NCBI GenBank assembly: GCA_024742815.1
Contig: JANSXX010000011.1
Coordinates: forward strand, 1-64,000
DNA from: HXMU1420-13 sp024742815
GTDB taxonomy: Bacteria > Bacteroidota > Rhodothermia > Balneolales > Balneolaceae
DNA: 64,000 nucleotides
Direction of reading: 5' to 3'
The position numbers and the translations under genes are program-made. The notes beneath the pieces were generated by a model. The model was not told where the DNA came from, made no database searches, and was given only the letters and a program-made list of their open reading frames with translations. Every line of letters starts with the position of its first letter. The first letter of the stretch is position 1. Shown piece after piece: positions 40,953 through 50,900 of this stretch.

Positions 40953-40978
40953 TTATCGGGCAATTGAGCCGATCCTTA
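40953..40978 (-). promoter_or_regulatory. Sigma-28-type promoter of the cheY-cheX-cheA-cheR operon
   Basis: On the minus strand TAAG (40978-40975), 15 bases, then CCGATAA (40959-40953), preceded by C. It lies about 110 bases before the cheY start. Confidence 0.65.
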
Positions 40979-41014
40979 AGATGAATTAATCTTTTTTTGT
41001 TTGGCATTTCTTGG

Positions 41015-41021
41015 CCGATAA
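41015..41021 (+). promoter_or_regulatory. CCGATAA element upstream of the orphan gene at 41100
   Basis: The plus strand has GCCGATAA (41014-41021), a perfect sigma-28-type -10 element, but the -35 position reads TTTT/TTTG instead of TAAG. It points toward the small gene at 41100, about 78 bases away. Confidence 0.35.
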
Positions 41022-41099
41022 CCCGGATAGTTAATCGTTTTTAATTAGCTGTTTGTTTGAGATTGAATTAATTTCCTCTCGGGCAGAAAAATTTTCCAC

Positions 41100-41507
41100 A
41101 TGAGTATCAATAATGACGGGCGCAGTTCAATAATGGCTGTTTCCAGAACTTCTTATTTAAACTCAGGTACCGTTTACAAACGTAGTGTAAGCGGTGTGGA
41201 AGAAAAGCAGCATGCAGAACGTAATGTAAAATCCGGGATTGGTGAGCTCTCGTCTGATCGAAGAAAATCAACCGGTAACTTTTTTATCAATAATTCTGCG
41301 CAGGAAATTCACCAAACCATTTCGGATGGATTTCAGGAACTCAGTTTCTTATCGCAAAAGCGTGCACATCCTTTTGCTTACGTTAATTCCTCGAGTGACG
41401 CCCAATCTGATTACAATCAACGAGATTTAAAACGGCATCAGAATTACTTCAATCAGATTATGAACTACGAAAACCCGGCCGGAAGCTGGGTTGACGTTCA
41501 GGCCTGA
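41100..41507 (+). CDS. Hypothetical protein of 135 residues
   Basis: I do not recognise this product. It is hydrophilic, Ser- and Asn-rich, with no signal peptide or membrane segment. A later start at MAVSRTSYLNSG (codon 12) is possible. It is divergent from the cheY operon, and its 3' end overlaps the converging kinase gene by 10 bases. The GCCGATAA element upstream hints at motility control. No alternative frame in this interval is better. Confidence 0.5.
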   Translation: MSINNDGRSSIMAVSRTSYLNSGTVYKRSVSGVEEKQHAERNVKSGIGELSSDRRKSTGNFFINNSAQEIHQTISDGFQELSFLSQKRAHPFAYVNSSSDAQSDYNQRDLKRHQNYFNQIMNYENPAGSWVDVQA

Positions 41508-42334
41508 TCTCTGCCTCTCACTAATGGGATAGACAATTTGATTTGGGTCTTCCCTTCTTCTAATCCAACGTAGCTAATATTTCCAAAAATCTCTTTTGCC
41601 AGCTTAACACTGGTTAATAATCCTTCATCAAAAGAGTTATTGCTCTCAAATTGTTGATTGATACTATTGGCTGATTTGATAACTCGAGCTATTTCAACCT
41701 TTTTGGATTCCACCACCGAAAAGCTCACTGTAAATTCTGCCGAACGATTCGATTGATTAGTAATTAATGTGAGTGGCTCTTTTTGGGAATTACACTTGGA
41801 CGCGTAGTTGATGAGATTAAAAATAATCAGTTTTGTAATGAATACATCTGTTTGCACATGCAGCGAAATTGTTTTCATCTCCAGCTTTAAATCCGATTCG
41901 GTAAAATGCATTTTTGCGCATACATCGCGTACAAGCCAATTCAGGTCAACATCCAAAAAGGTATCCACTTGATCGGTAGTAACAAGGTCGGATTCGTCGT
42001 TATAAATTCCCTGTAGCTGCTCAAGAATTGTGTTTACTTCCTGAATACCTGATTCGATTTTCTTTCTGTAGTATTCAATTTGTTCGTAGTCGGGGTCAGA
42101 AACGAGTGCCATATTAATTAACTCCAAATAGCCCGAAATTGCGCTCAATGGCGACATTGCATTATGCATGTTTTGCCGCACAATGCTTTTCTGAAGTTGA
42201 TGAACTGTTTTTAGTTTCGAGTACTTATCTCTTAGCTGCTCAACTTCTCCCTGATAACCTACCGAGCTAACCGATTCAACTATTTGTTCAACCAGTTGCT
42301 TAATCTTGTCTTCGTTCTGCACGTTGATTCCCAA
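41498..42334 (-). CDS. Atypical sensor histidine kinase, soluble
   Basis: The 278-residue protein has a helical lead, then a phospho-acceptor-like helix with His57 in RQNMHNAMSPLSAISGYLEL. A weakly conserved ATPase-like domain follows, with IIFNLINYAS as the N-box and DEGLLTSVKLAKEIFGN as the last glycine region. The D-x-G-x-G box is not recognisable, so kinase activity is doubtful. The SPL-x2-ISGYL box is shared with the kinase at 19458-20492. No membrane segment or receiver domain is present. Confidence 0.68.
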   Translation of the reverse strand: MGINVQNEDKIKQLVEQIVESVSSVGYQGEVEQLRDKYSKLKTVHQLQKSIVRQNMHNAMSPLSAISGYLELINMALVSDPDYEQIEYYRKKIESGIQEVNTILEQLQGIYNDESDLVTTDQVDTFLDVDLNWLVRDVCAKMHFTESDLKLEMKTISLHVQTDVFITKLIIFNLINYASKCNSQKEPLTLITNQSNRSAEFTVSFSVVESKKVEIARVIKSANSINQQFESNNSFDEGLLTSVKLAKEIFGNISYVGLEEGKTQIKLSIPLVRGRDQA

Positions 42335-42668
42335 TTAGTTGGCCAACACTTATTTCGTATTCAATAACACAAGCCGTTGTTAAAAAAACAAATATTAATT
42401 AGTTAGTTTTTAAAATATATCTCACTGAAAAAAAATTAATATCTCTAACAAAAAAGATACCGAAATGTTTATATTAAAAAACATTAATATTTAGAAATCC
42501 GAACACTCTTCTTTCATATTACTATTTATCAGATATTTGGCTTACTACATGTGCACGAACAGTTTATTAATATCTTTTAATGAGATTTATTTTCAGTAAA
42601 GCAACACATTGCTTTTTTTACGAAGCAGTTTAGAGTACTAACTATAATTTGGAAGGTTAACGTCTTTT
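42335..42668. other. 334-base AT-rich region between divergent kinase genes
   Basis: No gene is supported. The region contains the octamer ATTAATAT or its complement at 42394-42401, 42435-42442, 42483-42490 and 42576-42583. It must hold the promoters of the divergent kinase genes, but no clear sigma-28 or sigma-54 site was seen. Confidence 0.6.
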
Positions 42669-44285
42669 ATGTCCGGCTCTACTATTTCTATACTATTAGC
42701 GCAAACGCCTGAGGTTGTACAACAGGCGGTGGCATCCGTGAAAATAAAAGGGATAGAAATAGAAACCGGCTTTTTACGGAACTATCAGGATTTCACTAAA
42801 GCGTATAAGCGCCATCAATGGGATGTGTTAATCATTAACGTTGATTATGAAGACCTCGATTACCAAAAAGTGCTTCGCTCTCTGCAACGCCGTAAAGCGT
42901 ATACTCGCGTACTTGCCGTAGGAAAATCCAGATCGCGCGAACAAATTCATGAATTGCTAAACGCAGGCTTTAGAGTTTTTCTACCTCAGGTTGATGAGCT
43001 TCTTATTCAGCACACGCTTCGTCAACAGCTAGAGGATGCAATTCTCCATAATCGACGCCGTGAACTAGAATACGAACTCAACTACAAATCGCAGTTCATT
43101 GCAAAGATTAGTCATGAAATGAGAACCACGCTCAATTCTGTAATTCTTTTGAGCGAAATATTAGCAGAAAATCGTAGCCAATCGCTTAAAGCAGACGAGA
43201 TCGAATACATCGATTTAATTCATAGTTCCAGCAATAATTTACTTGATCTGTTAAATAAAATTTTAGACCTATCTAAAATTCAATCCGGCAAAATGGATAT
43301 TCAACTCGAACAGGTGAATGTCCATGAATTCTGTACCCGGCTTACTCGATTATACATTCCTGTTGCTGCAGAAAAAAATATCGAATTTCGATATGTGAAT
43401 AATCTACCCGTATCACAAAAAATTAATACCGACCGTATTCGACTTGAGCAGGTGTTGAATAATTTAATTAGTAATGCCATAAAATTTACTAACAAAGGAC
43501 ATGTAAAACTTACTACATACTTACCGGATGTAAATGAGTTGGCTATGCAGAATTTGGATGCCGACGACTCGATGGTTGCTTACGAGATTTCTGATACAGG
43601 AATTGGTATCAGCGATGAAAAGCGGGCCATCATTTTCGAAAGTTATGTACAGGCCGAGGGGCAATCCACCGAAAAAAAGTATGGTGGTACCGGGTTAGGA
43701 CTCGCCATTTCGAAAGAGATCGCACACATACTTGGTGGTAAACTTACACTTGAAAGTGAATATGGCACTGGTAGTACCTTTACGCTGTATCTACCGGGCG
43801 ACAGCCGATCGGCCGTTGAAAGTAAGCCAGAAGTGGAAGTAGTAAAAGTTGTTCATACCGAAGCCGCTGATCAAGATACTGAGGAAACCAAATCGCGTAA
43901 AACTTCTAAAGGAAAAGTGCTGCTTGTTGACAACTCTACCATCCATAATATGGCGCTTAAAGAGTTTTTAAGTGTGGTAGTAAAAGATTGTGTTACGGCA
44001 GAATCGGCGCAAGAGGCCTATGAAAAACTCGGATCTGATGAGCATTTTGATTGTATCATTTTAGATATGTACTTACCTGATGCATATGGGAAAGATGTGC
44101 TCCAAAAAATCCGCACCATGGAAGGGCGAAAAAAAGTACCCGTTATTATTTACTCTGGAAAAACCATCAGTAAAACAGAACAAAAAGAGCTCTATTTAGA
44201 AGCACTCGCTGTGGTTCAAAAAAATGTGAACAGCTACAAAGTTCTGATGAATCATATTTCGGGTATTTTGAATGGTAAATCATAG
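42669..44285 (+). CDS. Hybrid sensor histidine kinase with C-terminal receiver domain
   Basis: Residues 1-125 look like a degenerate receiver domain (WDVLIINVDYEDLDYQKVL, then VLAVGKSRSREQIHELL). A canonical HisKA helix follows with His149 in AKISHEMRTTLNSVILLSEI, then an intact HATPase domain (NLISNAIKFTNKG, DTGIGI and GGTGLGLAISKEIAHILGG). The C-terminal receiver has Asp466 in FDCIILDMYLPDAYG. All kinase motifs are intact, unlike the two atypical kinases nearby. The protein is soluble. Its output target is not in the window. Confidence 0.9.
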   Translation: MSGSTISILLAQTPEVVQQAVASVKIKGIEIETGFLRNYQDFTKAYKRHQWDVLIINVDYEDLDYQKVLRSLQRRKAYTRVLAVGKSRSREQIHELLNAGFRVFLPQVDELLIQHTLRQQLEDAILHNRRRELEYELNYKSQFIAKISHEMRTTLNSVILLSEILAENRSQSLKADEIEYIDLIHSSSNNLLDLLNKILDLSKIQSGKMDIQLEQVNVHEFCTRLTRLYIPVAAEKNIEFRYVNNLPVSQKINTDRIRLEQVLNNLISNAIKFTNKGHVKLTTYLPDVNELAMQNLDADDSMVAYEISDTGIGISDEKRAIIFESYVQAEGQSTEKKYGGTGLGLAISKEIAHILGGKLTLESEYGTGSTFTLYLPGDSRSAVESKPEVEVVKVVHTEAADQDTEETKSRKTSKGKVLLVDNSTIHNMALKEFLSVVVKDCVTAESAQEAYEKLGSDEHFDCIILDMYLPDAYGKDVLQKIRTMEGRKKVPVIIYSGKTISKTEQKELYLEALAVVQKNVNSYKVLMNHISGILNGKS

Positions 44286-44379
44286 GGTGTAAAACTCAAC
44301 CGGTGAGAAATTATCTCATTAGTTTTATTGATGATAGATTATCTATCTTTGAGATAATAATTTAACTCACCTTATCAAG

Positions 44380-47300
44380 ATGTTCCATTATTTCACGGAT
44401 CCCAAATCCGTTCTGAAGTCCTACTTATCTCTATCCCTTCTTCTAATTCTTTTTACAGTCCCTTCTCTGGCACAATCTGTTTCAGTTGGAGCTGGGAGTT
44501 ACAGCACTAGCTTACCTTCAGGAGAAATTGGACCACAGAATTTTCAAGGCCAAAACATTTTACCTAAAGTATCCTCCGGTTTTCAGCAACGGGTTCAAAC
44601 CAATGATTTCTGGAGTAGCCTGATTTTTCCTTTTTTCGGGAATCCTCATTCAGGTAAATTAATTGCTCATCCATTGGCAATGCAAGCAAAAAACACTGGA
44701 TTGGAACTCAGCTATACCTCTCAATATGTTTTGGCAACAGCAGCTCCCGGAACAGATTACTTGTATCCATATGTTGGGCAAATGATAGTTGGGGTATCCG
44801 GCTTAGATGCCCCTGAAGCAACAACTTACAGTTACAGCGACTGGACCGTTACCGCCGAATGGATCGACGGCAATAAAACAATGTACGCTACCATAGGGCA
44901 CGGACTTCCTTTTGTATATTTCGAGATTAACGGTGGCGATGCTGCAATAACCTTTCTCAGTAGTCCATCGATTTGGTACAATCAGAATGGAGTATTGGGT
45001 GTAACAGTCGACGGACGGCATTACGGTATTTTTGCCCCAACCGGATCAAACTGGAATACGAATGGCACGTTTACATCCGAACTAAATGGTAAAGATTACC
45101 TTTCTGTTGCCCTACTTCCTGATAACTCCATATCAACATTAGAACTATACACTAAGAGAGCCTACGCATTTGTAACCAACAGTTTTGTTGAATGGGATTA
45201 TAACGAATCGACCTCTGAAGTAACTTCTACATATAATTACGTAACCACTCTTAAAGATTCGGCGGATGGAAATTTAAACGAAACAATATCTGCATTGTAT
45301 CGCCATCAATATCTGCACCTTAACGAAACATCACTGTTAACCGATTTCCGTTACGCTTCTTCGCGTGGCGAGATGAAAGTAATAACAGGAAATAATTTTT
45401 CTACCAGCACAAAGTTTCAGGGTGTACTTCCGGCTTTGCCTGATGCAGGGAATTACAATCCTGACATACTTAAATCATTAATAGCTGAGGTAGCGAAAGA
45501 ATCACTGAATCCTGGTCCTTCTTATGAAAATGGAAAAGCAATGGCACGATTTGCGAACCTTGTACATATTGCTGATCAAATGGGGATGGTAAACGAGCGT
45601 GATTACTTTTTGAATGCGCTCAAAACTCGACTAGAGGACTGGTTTACCGTTGGTGGAGAACAGGAGTATTCGTACAACGCTGATTGGGATGTATTAACTG
45701 GATATCCGTCAGGTTTTGGCGCCGACAATCAGATCAATGATCACCATTTCCATATGAGTTATGCGATAGTTAGTGCGGCTACAATTGCAAAATACGATCC
45801 ATCGTGGGCAGCTCAGGATCAATGGGGTGGCATGGTAAATTTACTGATTCGGGATGCCAACAATTGGAATCGAAATGATGAATTATTCCCATTCTTACGT
45901 TCATTCGACATTTATGCCGGACATTCATGGGCGGCAGGTCATGGAGATTTTGCTGAAGGTAACAATCAGGAATCAAGTTCAGAATCGATGAATTTTGCAT
46001 CCGCTGTAATCTTATGGGGAGAAATCACGGGGCAAACCGAAATACGAGATATGGGAATATTCCTGTACACTACCGAAACTACGGCCGTTGAACAATATTG
46101 GTTTGATGTAGATGAAGTCGTTTTTCCCACCGATTACCCACATGTTGCCATTGGTATGGTTTGGGGTTCAAAAGGTGTGCATGCCACTTGGTTTGGTGGA
46201 GATCCTGAATTTGTACACGGTATAAATTTATTACCCATTACGAGTGGATCTTTGTATCTGGGCAGGCATCCGGAATATGTAGTTCAAAACTATAACGAAG
46301 TTGTTGAAGAACGTGGCGGGCAACCTAATAAATGGAAAGATATTTTTTGGCAATATTTAGCTCTTGGGGATGCCGACCAAGCATTGGCTTATTATCTATC
46401 TGATCCAAACTATGAAGCTTTTGATGGTGAATCCAAAGCCCACACGATGCACTGGATGTACAACATTAAGCAAATGGGAAAGGTCGATACCACCATAACG
46501 GCAGATATTCCCACTTATGCCGTCTTTAAAAAAGGTGAACACAATACCTACGTAGCGTTTAACGCCCAAAACACTGATCGTTTGGTTTCTTTTTCGGATG
46601 GATATTCTATGAGCGTTCCTGCCGGTAAAATGCTCACCGAATCCACTGAGCAAGTTGATCCCAACGCACCCGTTGTATTATTGGTAGCTAATAAAACCTC
46701 CGGTAAAGCTCCTCTTCGTGTACATTTTGATGCCTCGAACAGTTTTGATCGAAATAACCTTGATCTAACTTATAATTGGGACTTTGCCGGACTTGGAAAT
46801 AGTTCTGCAAACGACACCGTTTTTACATTTACAGAAGTTGGTGAGTATACAGTTTCACTTACTGTAACTAATTCAGATAATCTTTCAACCACCGACAGCC
46901 TTGTCGTAGAAGTATTACCAAGTGGTACTGCCTATGGTGGAACACCACCAACCGTTCCGGGAACCATTCAAGCAGAGAATTACGATATAGGTGGCGAAGG
47001 AATTGCTTATCACGATGCAGATGCCAATAACGCAGGGCTTGTATACCGCCCTGATGAAGGCGTCGATTTAAGTGCTGATGGTGGACAGATTCATATTTAC
47101 TGGATTGTAGCCGGCGAGTGGGTAGAATATACGTTTGAAGTTGAGGAAGCTGGAGCTTTCGTATTTAAACCTTTTGTAGCCACCGTACCCGGCTTTGGCA
47201 ATTTCACACTATTTGTTGATAATGTTGATGTGAGCGGCAAACAAAGAGTAAACGGAACAGGTAGTTTTATCAATTTTCAGCCGATAGAAACTGATCCCGT

Positions 47301-47709
47301 TAACCTCGAAGCCGGCACACATATTATGCGCTTAGAATTTGATACCGATTTCAATTCGGAGAAGAATAACTGGTTGTTCAGCTTAGATAAGGTAGTGGTT
47401 GAAAAATCCGATGCGGTTTCTAACGAAGTCGATTTGAGCAAACCTTCTGATTTCACTCTGTTGCAAAACTATCCTAACCCATTTAACCCAAGCACACAAA
47501 TAACTTTTAGCATACCCGAACAAGGCAATGTTGTGCTACAAGTATTCAATATGTTGGGTCAATCTGTACAAACTCTAGTTAATGAAATGCGATCTGCAGG
47601 GCAACATACCGTACCATTCGACGCCTCACACCTATCAAGCGGAGTGTATGTGTATCAACTCGAATTTGATGGCAAAATACTCTCGAATAAGATGATTTTG
47701 ATGAAATAA
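44380..47709 (+). CDS. Secreted GH81 endo-beta-1,3-glucanase with PKD, CBM6 and T9SS domains
   Basis: A signal peptide (LSLSLLLILFTVPSLAQ) is followed by a GH81 catalytic domain (about 35-745). Its active-site regions include NQINDHHFHMSYAIV (Asp454) and EGNNQESSSESMNFASAV (Glu531, Glu535). A PKD domain (about 765-845), a CBM6/35-like carbohydrate-binding module (about 860-1015) and a type IX sorting domain with NYPNPFNPSTQ (about 1030-1109) follow. GH81 enzymes cleave beta-1,3-glucans such as laminarin and curdlan; the sorting domain predicts export or surface attachment by T9SS. The length of 1109 residues reflects the added modules. Confidence 0.92.
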   Translation: MFHYFTDPKSVLKSYLSLSLLLILFTVPSLAQSVSVGAGSYSTSLPSGEIGPQNFQGQNILPKVSSGFQQRVQTNDFWSSLIFPFFGNPHSGKLIAHPLAMQAKNTGLELSYTSQYVLATAAPGTDYLYPYVGQMIVGVSGLDAPEATTYSYSDWTVTAEWIDGNKTMYATIGHGLPFVYFEINGGDAAITFLSSPSIWYNQNGVLGVTVDGRHYGIFAPTGSNWNTNGTFTSELNGKDYLSVALLPDNSISTLELYTKRAYAFVTNSFVEWDYNESTSEVTSTYNYVTTLKDSADGNLNETISALYRHQYLHLNETSLLTDFRYASSRGEMKVITGNNFSTSTKFQGVLPALPDAGNYNPDILKSLIAEVAKESLNPGPSYENGKAMARFANLVHIADQMGMVNERDYFLNALKTRLEDWFTVGGEQEYSYNADWDVLTGYPSGFGADNQINDHHFHMSYAIVSAATIAKYDPSWAAQDQWGGMVNLLIRDANNWNRNDELFPFLRSFDIYAGHSWAAGHGDFAEGNNQESSSESMNFASAVILWGEITGQTEIRDMGIFLYTTETTAVEQYWFDVDEVVFPTDYPHVAIGMVWGSKGVHATWFGGDPEFVHGINLLPITSGSLYLGRHPEYVVQNYNEVVEERGGQPNKWKDIFWQYLALGDADQALAYYLSDPNYEAFDGESKAHTMHWMYNIKQMGKVDTTITADIPTYAVFKKGEHNTYVAFNAQNTDRLVSFSDGYSMSVPAGKMLTESTEQVDPNAPVVLLVANKTSGKAPLRVHFDASNSFDRNNLDLTYNWDFAGLGNSSANDTVFTFTEVGEYTVSLTVTNSDNLSTTDSLVVEVLPSGTAYGGTPPTVPGTIQAENYDIGGEGIAYHDADANNAGLVYRPDEGVDLSADGGQIHIYWIVAGEWVEYTFEVEEAGAFVFKPFVATVPGFGNFTLFVDNVDVSGKQRVNGTGSFINFQPIETDPVNLEAGTHIMRLEFDTDFNSEKNNWLFSLDKVVVEKSDAVSNEVDLSKPSDFTLLQNYPNPFNPSTQITFSIPEQGNVVLQVFNMLGQSVQTLVNEMRSAGQHTVPFDASHLSSGVYVYQLEFDGKILSNKMILMK

Positions 47710-47966
47710 TCAAGGTTGCATACACTCACCATGAGATACAATTAAATCTGTATCGAACAGTTAGTGCAACCGACTACAATTTGCCGTTAATTCTAGTTGC
47801 TCATACACCAACAGTTTCAAATAGATGAACTGCAAAGAAAACACATAGTTTTTTGAGCTTGGATTTATGCTAATAGGATGCCATAAACTCGGTTTATGAG
47901 AATTCTTATCACTTGGCATCTCAAATCATTTTTCAGATACTCTACTACACTCATTCAAAATCTGTT

Positions 47967-50900
47967 ATGCTCAAGAAAACACTATTCCTTTGCCTAGTCC
48001 TGGCATTCATTTGTACTTCTGCTTTTGCACAATCTTTTAAAGTACTGGTATTCTCTAAAACCGAAGGCTTTCGCCATAACTCAATTGATGAAGGCATCGC
48101 CGCTATCCAACAACTAGGTTTGGATAACAACTTTGGGGTAGATGCCACCGAGGATGCCTCTCTGTTTACTACAGAAAATCTAAATCAATATGCTGCAGTA
48201 ATTTTCCTTAGTACTACGGGCAATGTGTTAAACTCAGTACAACAAACCGCATTTGAACAGTACATTCAATCCGGTGGCGGATTTGTTGGAATCCATGCCG
48301 CTTCAGACACAGAATACGACTGGCCTTGGTATGGTGGATTAGTGGGTGCGTATTTCGATAGCCATCCACCCGGCACTCCAACAGCTACCATAGAAGTAGC
48401 GGATAAAATTCACCCATCTACATCTTTCTTACCGGATTACTGGGTTCGAACCGACGAATGGTATAACTATCGATCAAACCCAAGAGGAGATGTCCATGTA
48501 CTCATGACTTTAGATGAAAGCACTTATTCCGGTGGAAATATGGGGCATGATCACCCAATTGCATGGATGCATAATTATGAGGGTGGCCGCGCTTGGTATA
48601 CCGGAGGCGGACACACCGAGGAGAGTTACTCTGAACCTTTATTCAGGCAGCACATTCTAGGTGGCATTTTGTATGCCAGCGGGGAAGTAACCGGAAATTT
48701 CGAAGCAACCATCGATGAGAAGTATCAGGTTACTGTAATCGATAATAACCCGTTGAGCCCAATGGCAGTAGAAGTGCTTCCGAATCTGGATGTTCTATAT
48801 ATCGAACGGGCTGGAAACTTGAAACTTCGAGATAATGAAACCGGACTTATCTCAAATGCAGGCTCACTAAGTGTAGATTCCGGTCGTGAAGATGGGTTAA
48901 TTGGAATCGTGCTTGATCCGAATTTTGCCACAAATTCATGGTTATATCTGTTTTACTCTCCTACCGGTGTTTCTGAACAAAGAGTTTCTCGTTTTGATTT
49001 TGACGGAAGTTCCATTGATATGAATTCAGAAAAAATCATGTTGCGTATTCCAGTTCAACGTGAGCAATGTTGCCATTCTGGTGGGGATATGGAATTTGAT
49101 AGCAACGGTAATTTATATATAGCTACCGGTGATAATACAAATCCGTTCGAATCAGATGGTTTTACTCCTATCGATGAACGCGCCGGCAGATCTGCATTTG
49201 ATGCTCAAACTACCTCAGGAAATACCAACGATTTACGTGGCAAAATTCTTCGAATTCATCCAGAAGATGATGGCACATATTCCATTCCGGATGGAAATTT
49301 ATTTTCCGACTCCAGCGATGGGAAACCCGAAATTTATGTTATGGGCACGCGCAACCCGTTTAGAATGGCCGTTAGTGAATACACAAACGAGTTAGTTTGG
49401 GGTGATGTTGGTCCTGACGCTGAAGCTACAACTACTGCTCGAGGCCCTGTTGGACACGACGAATTTAACCGTACCACTGAACCGGGCAACTTTGGCTGGC
49501 CCTACTGCATTGCCGATAATCTAGCCTATGTTGACTATAACTTTGCTAACGGTAGTTCCGGATCAGCCTTCGATTGTTCCAATTTGGTAAACGATTCGCC
49601 AAATAATACAGGAGCTCAAAATCTGCCTCCGGCTATCCCGGCATGGTTAGATTACACCTATGGTTTTACTCCTGATCTACCCGAATTTGAAAGTGGAGAC
49701 CGCACCGCAATAGCCGGCGGTTTTTTTAAATATGATCCATCAAATCTCGAATCCGGTAGCTTTCCACAGTATTTCGATAGTACGCTATTTATTCTAGAAT
49801 GGACCCGAAACTGGATTAAAGAAGTTCGTTACGATAGTGATGGTAACCTTTTGCAAATAAACCCATTCCTTCCCGAGCTTGAATTAGCCCGACCCATTGA
49901 TATGAAATTTGGGCCGGATGGTGCCATGTATATCGTTGAATGGGGAACCGGCTTTTTTGCAAACAATGAAGATGCCCGCGTTATAAAAATTGAGTATGTC
50001 GAAAACCTTGGAAATCGTGCACCAACAGCTATCGCTACGGCTTCAGTTACTAGTGGTGCTGCACCTTTAACTGTAGATTTTACCGGAAATAGGTCAAGCG
50101 ATCCCGACAACGATTTTCTGACGTATTCCTGGGATTTTGATGGAGATGACGCAGAAGATTCATCCGAAGAAAACCCGACATTTACCTACACGTCCGATGG
50201 AAATTACACCGCCAAGTTGCGTGTAAGCGATCCTGACGGAGAAAGCGCTGTTGCTCAAATCCAAATTGTTGTGGGCAATAGTATCCCGAAAGTAATTATT
50301 GAACAGCCATTAAATGGTGGCTTCTATGAAGATTATGACATCATTGAATACAAAATTTCTGTGGAAGACAATGAACAAGGCTCTACCGAATCCGGCATAG
50401 ATTGCAATGATGTGATCTCAGAGCCCTCCATTGGACATGACGATCATGCTCACGGAGAAGGTTCGCGTCAAGGATGTGAGGGTGAGTTTCCTACCAATCC
50501 GCATGGTGAAGGCGCGGATGACATTTTCTATGTGTTTAATGCTCAGTTTACCGACGATGGCGGCGGACCGGGTGTTCCTCTCACCGGAACTGACGTGGTT
50601 ATACTGCAACCCAAAAAGAAACAAGCTGAGCATACACAAGAGTTCATTGATCTTAGAACAGAAACTACCGGCGATTTTTTGGGAGGGGGATTAAATATTG
50701 GATTCGTGAATCATAATTCTGCCCTCAAGTTTGGTCCAATGAATTTTGAAAATATTGAGTTCGTTACCGCTAGATTTGCAACCCAGCAAAATCCTGCAGA
50801 AATACAGTTTCGGTTAAATAGTGTTACCGGTCCGCTGGTTGCAAAAATGCAAACTTCAATAACCGGGGGCTGGCAATCTTACGATTATTTTACCACCGAC

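Noticed and set aside
44285..44379. Terminator after the hybrid kinase gene
   Set aside because: GATAGATTATCTATC is symmetric but AT-rich and its stem is weak. The following T run is short, so it was not called.
47913..47966. Earlier start for the ThuA/dehydrogenase protein
   Set aside because: The 18 extra residues precede a good signal peptide that begins at MLKKTLFL and would hide it from the export machinery.
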